A stretch of DNA of 64,000 nt from Vitis vinifera (Eukaryota; Streptophyta; Magnoliopsida; Vitales; Vitaceae): contig NC_081822.1 in the NCBI RefSeq assembly GCF_030704535.1, forward strand, positions 9,417,001 through 9,481,000, given 5' to 3'. The notes beneath the pieces are model-generated. The model ran no database searches. It was not told where the DNA came from and saw only the letters and a program-made list of their open reading frames with translations. Positions within the stretch are counted from its first letter, which is position 1; each line of letters begins with the position of its first letter. Positions 36,268 through 47,294 of this stretch are shown one piece after another. The position numbers were made by a program, and so were the translations under genes.

Positions 36268-37554
36268 AGTTATCAATCACTTATGTGCCACTCCTAGGTA
36301 TATTTTACATTTGTAAACTAAACCTCTACCATAATTAATCACCCTTTCACTCTCTCAATCTCTCCTCTTCCTTTTGGATGATTCCAATTCTGGGTATTTA
36401 CCCCATTTGCCACTTACTCCCAAACATAAATTCACTGCCGTTTTGCAGAGCCCAAGATGATACAAAGACATCCCAAAAGTGAAAGCTTTTTCTGTTTTGA
36501 CACTTTTGAGCACATGATGCCTAATTTAATAATTTCTAGGCTTCCTTTCCCGATGCAAAATTGTTGCCAGATATTTTCTTTCCCATCCTTTCTTCTGATT
36601 GTGTGCCATATCACCATCGGAGTCTGGGGTTTGAAATCCAAGGACACCAGAGCTTTCGTCAACATCTTATTTCCTGAACATATACATATATTTTCCCTTT
36701 CTTAAAAGCTTTGTAATTTCACCATTCTCTTACACCGAATGTGCATGAAACGTCGTGGTCTAAATTTATGGCATGCCACTCAATCACACTGCATTGGATC
36801 GGCCCACCAGTCACAGCCCAACTAATAAAGAAAGAAAAAGAAAAAGAAAAAATTGAAAAGGAAATCATAGACAGTATTATTCAGTCAAGATTGGGTTGCT
36901 ATATATTGGCGGACATGAAAATATAAGGCATTGTCTTCCATCTCATCCGTAAAGTTGCCAGTGCTGTTATGGATAACCCACCCATTCCCATTAAATCCCA
37001 ACCATTTCTTTCTCCAACCGTGTTTGGGATGCAAGAAAATGAAATTTTCTCAGTCTTTGTTTTCACGTTTTTTTCATTGGTAACGGAGGTGTAGGAGCTG
37101 GAAAATTCTCATCGTAATGATGAAGTAGAAGTGGAATGTGAGGAAAATATTTTCATTGGATCAAATGATCCAGTTTGATGTCGGCTGCTTTCTTTTTCAT
37201 TCCACTATATCACTATGTTGGTTGTTACTTGAAAAATGAGATTTGTCCCTGAATATCCTACGCGTCAAACACGTGTCATCCTAGCCCAAAAATATCTTAC
37301 ATGATTTGGACTAAGTGGCTTGGTTAATTTGTTCATTAGTCTTATCTAATTTCTACCATCCTCAAAAGTAGTCCATCAAGTTGGTGATCTTTCTAATTTA
37401 AGCGGATTCCCTTAACTCAGTAGTTCATAGTCAGATGGTGTTCATTTAGCAACACGAGCCACCCGTGTAGAAAGCTTACTTGCGATCACCATATGAGGGT
37501 TATGAAGGGATACCTAATTGTAGGGAAGTGATGACTCCAATAGTCCAATGAACT

Positions 37555-37572
37555 GGGGGGGGGGGGGGGGGG
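37555..37572 (+). repeat. Homopolymer of 18 G
   Basis: An uninterrupted G run, unusual in such AT-rich surroundings; capable in principle of G-quadruplex formation and a common site of sequencing and length error. Confidence 0.9.
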
Positions 37573-38690
37573 AGATTTTCATGTTAGCATGGATTACTAA
37601 AATTAGTATTTTATTTTATTTCAAATGATTAATTATCAATTTAAAAAAATAAAATGTGCTATCAAATTGTAGACTGCTTTTGTTAGAAGAATGCACATAT
37701 TAAATACAAATATATAGAAATTCTAATTCCCATGAGAGCGAAGACTTTTGGACTTAGTGGTTTTCCCATGAGAATACTTAGTCTATTTTGTCTAGCCTTT
37801 ATGTTATTTTTTCAAGAAATAGAAAGTACAATTTTTTTTTTCTTCTTTCCCATTTCATTGTGTTTATGAATTGGGTTGTTGACAGGCCCGCCTTCTGTTT
37901 GAAACGTAGAAATGGGCCAGAAGGCCCATACCCACAAACTGCTGGAAATGATACTGGTAAATCCAGAAAAATCAGGTCATTGAAAACGCCGCCAAGCCCA
38001 ATGTCCAATCATTACATCTTTGGTTGACTGGGCAATTGGCAGTCACTACTGGACCACACCGGCCCAGATCAGTTGGATCCAGATAAAACCAAAAATATTT
38101 TTTAAGCTTTGTAAAACGAAGTGCAACCTCCAAACAAAAAAGGTCACTGGTTCCTATCTATCACCGTTTAATAAGACACGAAAAAAATTAAAAGAAAAAG
38201 GTGAGAGATATCCGATTAGAGGAACGAGAAAACAAGAGGTGGGCAATGAGCGGCGATAACAACCGAGAAAAATAGGCGATTGGTTGACTAGAGAGTGGGG
38301 AGAGTGGAGAGAGAGAGAGGTAACATAGGGAGGATGACAACAGACTGTGCAGGTCCGAAACAGGCCCAAACCCACCGGCAAATGGGTTGGAAGGGGACAC
38401 TCTGGCCCCCCACTGATTGCTGCGTTTCACTCCAAAATATCTCCTGCCATCCCAACTATTGGGTCCCACGTACGGACATTGTTATTATTATTATTACAAT
38501 GCCACTCACACACTCTGAAGTCTGAACAAAATAAAATAAAAGTATAAAACCCTATTCTCAGCTGTTTGAAAACTCTGCCATGAGTCGGTGAGTTAGGATT
38601 GGCACCAGCTGTATCATCAACTGCCCAACTGCTTCCTCCTCAAGTTACATCGCTAGTCCGCCATAAAACTCCAAAACCCATAAATATTGC

Positions 38691-38911
38691 CACGTGGGCG
38701 GCTAGGATATCATCATGACACCACTCCCCACAGTCTAACCATCCCCACCCGCATCCGCAGCGCGTGGCGTGCCAGCCTCCATACCCTAATCCACGTGTCT
38801 GTTCCGGAGAAGCAGTAGGGAGGTGTTTGGTTGAGAGCGGGGGTGAAGGGTGACGAGTGACTGGCGACCGGAGAGTCCAAAAGTCAAAGCAATTCAAACT
38901 CGAATCACGTG
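38691..38911. promoter_or_regulatory. Cluster of three G-boxes upstream of the MYB gene
   Basis: CACGTG occurs at 38691-38696 (as GCCACGTGGGC, an ABRE-type context), 38792-38797 (CCACGTGTC) and 38906-38911. They lie about 0.94-1.15 kb before the MYB start. CACGTG/ABRE elements are bound by bZIP and bHLH factors; subgroup-22 MYBs such as MYB44 are ABA- and stress-responsive, which fits, but the link is inference. Confidence 0.4.
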
Positions 38912-39764
38912 AGATTCTTCCAGGCTGTGAGTGGGGCCCTTCATACGTGGAAGATGTTGAAATCATCTTCAAATTGGGTTTATTTTAAGGGGTTAATTAT
39001 AGGGGAGGGATTTGTTTTAGGGGAGTTACTTTGGGCGGGTGGATGGGAGCCGTTGATCTGGGGGACTGAGGCTATGGATTTGGGGCTTCACAGCTGTAAG
39101 TCTGCAAAGTAGTCAAAAAGGGATGGCCCCCACTTGCCGTTTAGCTTAATGTGTTCCACAGCTCTGCATTTCTTGTCATGTTTTAAACGCTCCTGATAAG
39201 CTTGAGCCTTGAAACCGCACGAGAATGATTTTATTCTTTTTTTTTTTCCTTTTTTTTTCACCTCTCCCAATTTTCATTATTGCCCCTAAATTTCTCCTCC
39301 TGCTTTTCATCTCCTCACTCATGATTCTTGTCATATGTTTGATTTACGTTCAATTTATTTAATGATGAGATAAGTTTCAACCCCCTTGAAGAAGACTAGT
39401 CAGATTCTTCTCATTTGATTAAACCATGGATTTTGGAACACAGAATCAGGAAAGTATTAATAGGATTAAAAAGGAGCAGAAGCAACCTTTAACCGTCGTC
39501 TCAGTGTCACAGAGATGAGAGAACCTAAAGAGGGAAATAAAATAAAAAACAGAATGAAAGGCGACAAAATGAGATCAGACTTCAGAGATGGCAGAAAATA
39601 AAAAGATGTAGGATTAACAGGGTGCGCATCTACGCACCGGTTGAGGTTCGAACCACCCCCCACCAACTTTACAAGAGGATGTTTCCAAGAAGTACCCGCT
39701 TTGAAGCAAAAAGGGCATAGCCCCTCACTAAGTGCATGTACCTCTCCCCTTCCCTTTCTCTCCA

Positions 39765-39771
39765 TATATAT
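39765..39771 (+). promoter_or_regulatory. Candidate TATA box of the MYB gene
   Basis: TATATAT about 75-80 bases upstream of the ATG at 39845, after a CT-rich stretch. Confidence 0.5.
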
Positions 39772-39844
39772 TCCACACTCGTATCCCTCCTTTTCTTCAT
39801 TCTGTCCAAATCCATCCTCCTTATTTAATCTCTCTTCCCTCGCG

Positions 39845-40495
39845 ATGGAAGCAACCAACAGGTGTTCTTCTTATACCTCTTCTTCCGATTCTTCTTCTTC
39901 TGAGTCTTCTTTATCTGGAAAGCAACCCAACAAATCTGAGAGAATAAAGGGTTCGTGGAGTGCGGAGGAGGACAGAGTCCTCACTCGTCTTGTTGAGCGC
40001 TACGGTGCTCGAAACTGGTCCTTGATAAGCCGATACATAAAGGGTCGGTCGGGGAAGTCCTGCCGGCTCAGGTGGTGCAACCAGCTCAGCCCCAGTGTAG
40101 AGCATCGGCCCTTCTCTGCGGCCGAGGACGACACCATCCTCGCCGCTCATGCAAGGTACGGCAACAGATGGGCCACCATTGCCCGCCTGCTTCCGGGTCG
40201 GACGGATAATGCGGTGAAGAACCATTGGAACTCCACGTTGAAGAAGAGGCAGAGAGAGCAGAGTCAGCAGATGGAGGGGCCATCGGGATCTGGGTCCTAC
40301 CCGGACATGGAGCCCGACCCGATTACCACCTTGTCATTGGCGCCGCCGGGTGCCCACGGTTCCACGCCAGAGGAGCGGCGGGCGGAGAGTTTTCCGGAGG
40401 GGTTTTGGGATGCGATGAGAGGTGTTATAGCAAGGGAGGTGAGGGATTACATGACATCCACACTCTCAGAAGCTTCTGGGTTTCATGACTGTTAA
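39845..40495 (+). CDS. R2R3-MYB transcription factor, subgroup 22 (MYB44/70/73/77-like)
   Basis: An intronless 216-residue protein from the ATG at 39845; the frame is open further upstream, but that part is promoter-like CT-rich sequence. After a Ser-rich leader (residues 5-25) come R2 (about 35-85; KGSWSAEEDRVLTRLVERYG, with regularly spaced Trp in NWSLIS and LRWCNQLSP) and R3 (about 87-137; HRPFSAAEDDTILAAHARYG, RWATIARLLPGRTDNAVKNHW). The CNQLSP linker and HRPFSAAED are subgroup-22 signatures. The R3 bHLH-interaction motif is absent. A short LSLAPPG stretch could act as a weak EAR-type repressor motif, and the C-terminal FWDAMRGVIAREVRDYM matches the subgroup's conserved tail. Family members regulate ABA, auxin and stress genes in the nucleus. 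At 216 residues it is shorter than MYB44 (about 300). No intron is needed, as usual in this subgroup. Confidence 0.93.
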   Translation: MEATNRCSSYTSSSDSSSSESSLSGKQPNKSERIKGSWSAEEDRVLTRLVERYGARNWSLISRYIKGRSGKSCRLRWCNQLSPSVEHRPFSAAEDDTILAAHARYGNRWATIARLLPGRTDNAVKNHWNSTLKKRQREQSQQMEGPSGSGSYPDMEPDPITTLSLAPPGAHGSTPEERRAESFPEGFWDAMRGVIAREVRDYMTSTLSEASGFHDC

Positions 40496-42299
40496 GTGTG
40501 TGTTTGTGTACTTGTTTTGGTGGTTCTTTCTTTTTTCACTTTCTTGTTAATATAGTATTCAACCACAACCGTTGAAGTTGAAGGCTTGAAGCAGCTTTCC
40601 GACACCTTCCTCACACTTTCTGTGGAATCAATGCTCAGGTTTCAATCCTAAAAGAAATTCAAAAAATTTACATTAATTTTGTCAAGAGCTGTCCCCAATC
40701 CGATCATCAATCATCTTTTTATGGCGCAAGCCTAACTAACTACCAATTCTGGAAATCTACTGCCTCGGCTTCTTTACTCAAAAAGACCCTCCTTTGTTGC
40801 CCAAGATGAAATTTTTTCAGCATCAAGAAAAAGGAAAACTACTCCATTGATAAGGCCTTTAACTAGGATCCATTTTTCCATTCATCACCCGATTTTATTT
40901 TTATTTATTTATTTTTTTAAAAAGAACTTTTATTTAAGATTGGTTTGATGCAAGTTCAATTAAGAAGTCTAATTTATTTTTTATAGAAGTTTAAACAACT
41001 TGGATTTGATGTTTAAATTACATTTAAAATTTTTAGTATAAAATATAATAAATGTAAATAATAATTCATTATTTTAATAAAAATCTATAAAGTATATATA
41101 ACATTAAATATAAGAAAATCTGTATCAAATATGAAATAATTATAAATCATAATAGTGGTAAGTTTTAAAATATTAGTTTGATTCTTTAATTTAATCAATT
41201 TCGATTAAATTGGACTGATATTATCATTGATTAATTCATGATCTAAATGTCATACCAATTCTATATATATATATATGTATAGCCTGAAATGCCCATTTGA
41301 TCAATGGGTGGGCCAAAAAGCCCATCAATTCAGTGAATTTAAAAAACACACGTGCTACAATGATCGGAATAAAGGGTCGTGATCTTGTAAGGATAAATTA
41401 ACTCCAAAAACATTTGGATTACAAGTTACAACTTATCCGCATGAAATTGGAATTACTAGTAATCACTTATCCGTAATACGACATTAAACTAGATTAATTT
41501 AAGTCAAAAAAATATTTTAAAATTCATTGACTTAATTGGATGAAAAGGTAATAGACTAATTTGAATCTAATCTCATTGAAGCATAATAATTTTTCTCCTT
41601 TAATTTTAAAAAAAAATTATTTCTAATCATTTCTTTGCTATATTTTCCAAATTATGCACTATATAATATTTAATATTTAAATATACACATTATATTCAAT
41701 AGAGAAAACACGTTTTTTTTTCCATCCCTTTGTTAAGAAAAATATGAAAGTCAGGGACGAATGAATTGGGTTAAACGACAAAATTGGTTTTTATCCGATG
41801 CCAATGGAATCAAAATGTCTGAAGTGAATTCAGCTCAAGAACTTAAACATTTTAATAAATTAAATTTAAAATTTCAGTTTTAAGAGCTGGCAGTTCTCAA
41901 TGAATGTCCGACTTTAAGGCGACATTTCCAGTCACTTTCATTTTTTAATTACGGCATGCATGTACAAAACGTGCAGAAGGCTCGACCAGTTATGCTTTTC
42001 ATCCCGAACAAACACACTACGGTCCACCACTAAAACCTTTGCTAAGATTTGGAATCACCTCCGCAGCATTAAAGTCAAGAATTTCAGGCGGAGCAAAATC
42101 TTCCCCACTTTTCGTGCTCTCAATTATTCACCGCCCGCCCAACTCCAAGTTTGTCGATTTTACTATCTTTACATTTCTTCATTAATTTGAGCTCACACGA
42201 CATCATATCCGATGTAACGTTTCTTAAAATTGCAAAATAACTTTCGGTATAATCAACTATTAAAATTAGGTTTACTTTAATTAAATATTAGATTAAGAA

Positions 42300-43082
42300 G
42301 GTGTTTGATAAAATTTAATATTTATTATTTAATAATTTAAGTTAATTTTAAGTTAAATTATATTAAAATTATAAACTTAAAATTTATTATTTAATTTTAA
42401 TTTTAAGTATTAATGTTGATTAATAAAATTAATTTAAAATTTAATTTAAATCATCAAATTAACATATTTATTTTCATAAATTATAATTATGATAAATGGG
42501 TTGAGTAATAATTGAGGAGGTTGTGAAGTAGTAAAAGATATTGCATAAATAATTAAGGTAAATGAGGGTAAAAAGGTAAAATTAAAATGTGGATTTAAAA
42601 ATAAGTTAATTTTTTTTACTTATCACTTAGAGTTGTTTTTTATTTTAATTTATGTTATTAAGTTATTTTATCAAATATACTTAATTTACTTAATGACTTA
42701 AATTAAGTTATTAAGTCAGTTTAAGTTATTAAGTTTATTTATTAAACATCCACTAAGTTGTTAACTTAAAACTTATTTCAAATTATCAAATTGACATATT
42801 TATCTTCATAAATTATAATTAAAGCAAAGATGGTAAAATAACAATAAAGATCATAGAATAATAAAAAAAATTATTAAAATAATTAGGGTAAATGATGGTA
42901 AAAAAATAAAATAAATATGTATATTTAAAAATAAATTAATTATTTTTACTTATTACTTAAAGTTATTTTTTATTTTAAATCATGTTGTTAAATTATTTTA
43001 TCAAAAGTATTTAATTTTTTTAATAACTTAAATTAAGTTATTATGTTACCTTAAATTATTAATATGATTTATCAAACACCCA
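42300..43082. mobile_element. MITE-like block with GTGTTTGATAAA / TTTATCAAACAC ends
   Basis: Begins GGTGTTTGATAAAAT and ends GATTTATCAAACACCC. The interior repeats words such as TTAAGTTATTAAGT and has no coding capacity. The second half (about 42753-43082) looks like a second copy of the right part (compare TCATAAATTATAATT at 42475 and 42810), so this is either a tandem or nested pair. Related copies lie at 46905-47119, 55026-55250 and 59279-59697. Confidence 0.55.
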
Positions 43083-43618
43083 TAAAACACAATCATTAAG
43101 ATTTTAAATTCTAAGCAATTTTTTTATGAAGGTGACTGATATCATTGATTTACTTTGTGGCAGACTCTTATAACATAATCTTTCCTAATGTGTAGATGTT
43201 CACAAAATCAGAATTATTTAGAATATGTTTAAAAAACTACTCTTTCTAAGCTTATACAACTTAATAATATTATTTTCTTTACTCACTTTTCCTTACGAAA
43301 AAAAAAAAGACTTAATAACCCAAACATACTTTTAGGTCATTTGAAAGCTGAAGAGTAGTAAAGTGTGGGGTAATTTTAAGACCCCACACTTTAAGATGAC
43401 TTAATACCCGTATATAGGAAACACGATAGTAATTTTATGAAAAACGATGTAAAAAAATTCAATTTGCTTCAAAATCTCATCTAGACTATACTACATTAAA
43501 TTTTTTCGAGTGGTCAATTTTTATATAACCAAAAATTTGATTTTTTTGAATGACTTGTGTAAGTAATTCCAATTACAAAAAGAATTAATGGAGAAATAAC
43601 AATGTTCATCAAAGTCAT

Positions 43619-43788
43619 TCGGAATAAGTTGATAAGATCCCCTTTTTTACGTCCCTATGTCCCTCCCGTGTGGCGACATGGGGGCGAAAAAAGGAAAGAG
43701 AGGGATGGGGTTTCTCTCGCTTTCGGCATAGCGGGCCCCCAATGGGAGGCCCGCACCGCACGACGGGCTATTAGCTTAGTGATAGAGA
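43619..43788 (+). other. Nuclear plastid DNA insert (NUPT): rrn16-trnI(GAU) spacer with the first bases of trnI
   Basis: The block from TCGGAATAAGTTGATAAGAT through CGTGTGGCGACATGGGGGCG, AAAGAGAGGGATGGGGTTTC and GCATAGCGGGCCCCCAATGG to GGGCTATTAGCTTAGTGATA reads, from memory, as the chloroplast spacer between 16S rRNA and tRNA-Ile, plus the first ~23 bases of trnI-GAU (43765-43787). The plastid version of that tRNA start is GGGCTATTAGCTCAGTGGTA, so C-to-T and G-to-A changes are present, as expected from deamination of methylated cytosine in the nucleus. GC content differs sharply from the AT-rich flanks. Not functional as a tRNA. Confidence 0.78.
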
Positions 43789-44376
43789 TGAAAAGTTGGA
43801 TGACAAAAAAATCAATGTACTTCCAAATTTGAACTACACTACACTACATTATATCTGCATCATTCATCAATTTTTATATGACATTAAATTTGATATCATG
43901 TGTATGAAAATTTTGATTGCAAGTCAACCTTATAAATAAGCACATAATATGTTTATTGAGAATAAACATATTGGACTTCTAAAACACAACTTTTGATCTT
44001 ATAATATTCTAAATTAAGTTCAAAAATATTTGAAAGGGCGGATGCACAAAACTCTTCCGATTATGTTCTTTTTGTCCCGGTTTCGCTTTCTTAGTACACC
44101 CGCGCCTAGACCAATTATTGATGATACTAAAAGGTTGAAAACGTGATAGATGTAGGCAGTAGTTGACAATACAAACAGCCCAATTTCATACGACAAGTCA
44201 ACAACGTGCGTACGCGCAATCCGTTTACATATTCCTAGAACGAAGAAGGAGAGAATAATCTCTTGTTTATTTAAATATCAATTGGGTCCATCCCAAATGA
44301 TTATTTTCTACTGAGATAAAGTGATAAACAGTAGATATAAGGGAAATAAAACCTTCCTAGCCCTTTTTTGTTAGCG

Positions 44377-44903
44377 TCATTTTCCCAAGTGAGGCAAAGG
44401 CACAGCAAAGAACTTCATGTGACCATTCACGCACTGAGAACCATGTTCCTCTCCGGAGGCAAAATAGTGAGGCCTCCAGTTTGTGAGCTCAAACACAAAC
44501 CCCTTCCCACCACCTTGCTGCGGATTAGCCAACAGCTTCGCTTGACTGAAGTCGCAAGTTACAAAGCTCCAAAGGTTTGGTAGCAAGTATACGCTATGCC
44601 GTGGGTTGTTCTTGCTTGGTGGATTATACTTGAACACTGCAGATAATTTGTAAAAACATCAAACCCAAAATTTGCAATAAATAATAATTTTCGGAGTATC
44701 CATATCGGAAATATATGGTTCTGACCTAGCTTATCATTTATGTGGAAGGGGCCATGTTGGATAGACCAATAGGTGTAGTTGAAGCCGTAGTGCCAGTGGT
44801 CAGACCCTCCAACTACTATGGTGTCAGCCTCACTAACTGCCACCATACATGCAGTTAGAAGAAGGATGAGTCCGGGTGCGGCAAAGCTGGTACCCATCTT
44901 CAT
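44377..44903 (-). CDS. Phytocyanin-like (cupredoxin) secreted protein, tandem copy A
   Basis: Two exons, 44726-44903 and 44377-44636, joined in phase 1 across a GT-AG intron, giving 145 residues. The start MKMGTSF is chosen because all three copies share it; an upstream in-frame ATG at 44933 is not conserved. Residues 1-26 form a signal peptide (LILLLTACMVAV core, SEA before the mature DTIVVGGS). The rest has the phytocyanin plan: GGSDHWHYGF, NYTYWSIQHGPFHINDKLVFKY, His in PRHSVYLL, a Cys pair (VTCDF and GSQC) that should form the usual disulphide, and a final MKFFAVPL strand. The position of the copper-ligand Cys (YFIC in plantacyanin) reads YFAS, and the second His of GHC is Gln, so type-1 copper binding is doubtful. 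No GPI tail. Likely an apoplastic protein. The intron lies where phytocyanin genes usually have one. Minus TATA near 44987 reads TATATGTA. Confidence 0.85.
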
Positions 44904-47294
44904 TTTCTTTGCTGGAATGAGCCTGATTAGCAACTCAAGCAGAATGAGATGGTGGGAGATGGAAGTGTAACCTTATGGGCCGGGTCTACATATAGGGTCT
45001 TTGGTCACACTGTTCGATGCCTTATTTTCTACCTTGGTGGCAGAAGGTGGACGAGAAAAAGTTGTAAAGCTTATGGGTCAATTCTGTATTTGCATGATTA
45101 TGCTCAATACCAAGGTTTAATTTATAATTATTTAAGTAGTTCTTTTTCCTCAAATATACACCTCTTCTAGATGCCGCATATCAGTGGTGGCAGAGGCCTG
45201 TATAAGATAGCCAGTGGAAAAGAGAGGGTATCAACTTTAGTGGTACAAATTTCTTTGGCAGATGGATTGGAAAGTATTAAAGTATTCGTACATATAAATC
45301 CCAATATCTACATCAATCCAATCAAAACATTTGATGGGGTATGATTCTTAAATTCAGAGGCACAACCATCCAAGGAAAGTAACACTGAAATAACCTACCA
45401 AAAGCGCAGTAAGTTCAAATGGGCACAGTTTCGCTTATGTATGATGTTCAATTCTACTTATGACTTCTAGATTGTTGCATTACTAAAATTTATACTTGGG
45501 TGTGTTCCCAACATTTTTCCAAATCATGAGACGACTCCACTTTGAAGGTGGCTTGCGGTTTCGAAGAATAGTTTGCAGACTTTTAAACCATGGCTCCCCG
45601 AATCATGGCCGCTTTATTTGACGAAACTTGAGTGCTAATTGGAACTAACCAATGACAATGAGATTTAGTGTATAGCTAGCTTCTAGATAGCAATGGTGGC
45701 ACCTCCATCTACATGATTCCGCCACACACCACTTATTATTTATAGTCGGGGTACCTGTGTATATGACGTTGCTAGGAAAGTTTGGCAAATTTTGGGTTGG
45801 AAAGAAAGCCATTCGTCGTAGAAAGTCTCCATTTTCCTAGTGGCTCCATTTTTGAGATGGATTACCTTTCACAATTACGGAAGGCAAATGGATAGATATC
45901 TTCAAGCTCCACAACTCTCCAAACTGGGGTGTGCATGTCCTTCGGCCTTGCGCTTTCAAGTCTTAAGTCTTTAAGTGCATTGAAATCAACAACTTTTTGA
46001 GATACTTAACTTGTCCACATGCCTACTTGATCATGACTTTTTGGATCCCTTATCCACCCTTTATTTTTAATCATTTTTAATATTTATATAACTATTTTCT
46101 AAAATAATTATAAAAAAATTAAAAAACATTCTTTAGAATCTCCATATTTCTTATATTTAAAAACAAAAAACCGTTTCATATTTTTTCATTATTAAACTTT
46201 TTTTTTTCTATTTTTTATTTTAAAGAATAAAAATTATTTTTCAAAACGACTCTAAACAGGATCTATATTTGTTTTCATTTTTCTTTTTTTCTGACTAATT
46301 TATTATTTGTTAATGTCAGGACACAAGCAATAATAAAATTAATGAACAGAAAATATTATAATTTTTATTTCTTTGTATGGTATTTCCTTTCCAAGGTAGG
46401 TAAAGTCAGGACAGTTGACCCGGATGTCCACAGAGTTCAAACTTCCGCCAAAGGGTAGAATCAATGGGCATAGCATGGACCCAAGAGTTGACGTCATTCA
46501 CTTGAGTGTATACACATGCTACTTGAAAAATATGCTGTGGAAACTTGGCTGGGATTAAAAAATCCTTGGGTATACAGCAATGAAGACAATACTTGTCAAA
46601 AAGTGGTACACGACTCTTGCATAATTTGGTCTTCCTTTTATTTTTCACTTATGTCTTATTTAGTTATATGATACTCTAATATTTTTCTTATACTTTTGTT
46701 TCATTTATTTGCGATATCAAATCTAAATTATATATTTTTAACGGTTGAGATCACTCAGACATTTTTTTAAAAAAAATTGTATTTAATCAAACAAAAATAC
46801 TAATTGATTGGTCTTAAGCAAATGATTATTCTTCACACACTCAAAATTTTTTAAATTAAGTTATTTTTTGTCCCTTTATTTCATACCACTTGAGCAGAAT
46901 ACGAGTGTTTGATAAATTAATTTATATCAATCTTATTTATTTATTTATTTTTATAATATAATTTTAAATTTAAAGAAGAATAAATTAATTATTTTGATTT
47001 AATATTTAAAGTCATTTTTAACTTTAATATGCATCATTAAGTTATTTTAATGATTATATTTAATCTATTTAATAATTTAACTTAAATTATTAAATCACTT
47101 ATTAAATTAATTTATCAAAGTACTAGGCCATCACAAGCAGAAGAGAAAAATCTCTGATATTTATGATAAATTGGATCCACATCCCAAATGATTCCATTAT
47201 TCTCAATAATTAACCAAGCAAAAGTTGTAGACACGTACAAACGAAAACGGGAAGCATGCGGCCAACTGTGCCATCCCTAGGTTGAAATCTATCA
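44904..47294. repeat. Tandem-duplication spacer unit 1 (between phytocyanin copies A and B)
   Basis: About 2.4 kb. From 45157 to 47290 it is closely similar, in order, to 53220-55493. Shared marks include CCTCTTCTAGATG near 45164, GGTATCAACTTTAGTGGTAC near 45227, a GGTTGGAAAGAAAGCCATTC region near 45795, an 80-codon minus frame at 46406-46648 and the MITE-like block at 46905-47119. It shows the array arose by duplication of gene plus spacer. Confidence 0.8.
46905..47119. mobile_element. MITE-like sequence with GTGTTTGATAAA end, in duplication unit 1
   Basis: Starts GTGTTTGATAAATTAATT and ends AATTTATCAAAG; AT-rich interior with TTAAGTTATT words. Same family as the block at 42300 and present at the matching place in unit 2 (55026), so it predates the duplication. 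Confidence 0.5.

Larger units (their letters stand above)
36268..39764. other. Spacer between MIZ1-like and MYB genes
   Basis: The first few hundred bases are the 3' region of the MIZ1-like gene. Short frames at 36457-36705, 37788-38027 and 38640-38972 have no recognisable domain and I treat them as chance. The last kilobase contains several CACGTG boxes and is the likely promoter of the MYB gene. A purine-rich AAAAG tract lies at 36827-36852. Confidence 0.5.
40496..44376. other. Spacer, AT-rich, with MITE-like and plastid-derived inserts
   Basis: After the MYB 3' region there is a long AT-rich stretch containing the MITE-like block at 42300-43082 and the plastid insert at 43619-43788. The frame at 41960-42190 has no recognised domain. 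No RNA gene is seen. Confidence 0.5.

Noticed and set aside
38640-38972. 110-codon minus frame rich in His, Gly and Trp
   Set aside because: It arises from the GC-richer promoter with CACGTG boxes; composition, not protein features, explains it.
39911-40283. Minus-strand frames over the MYB and MIZ1-like genes
   Set aside because: They overlap well-supported sense genes and have no recognisable motif.
41420-41470. GGAATTACTAGTAATC, similar to a 16S rRNA helix sequence
   Set aside because: Only about 15 bases match the rRNA word; the flanks are ordinary AT-rich spacer, unlike the clear plastid insert at 43619.
43765-43787. Possible tRNA-Ile gene
   Set aside because: Only the first ~23 bases of plastid trnI are present, with substitutions; no anticodon or 3' half follows.
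46406-46648. VYTQVNDVNSW resembling the C-terminus of trypsin-like proteases
   Set aside because: Only that short motif fits; no catalytic residues or other protease parts are present and length is far too short.
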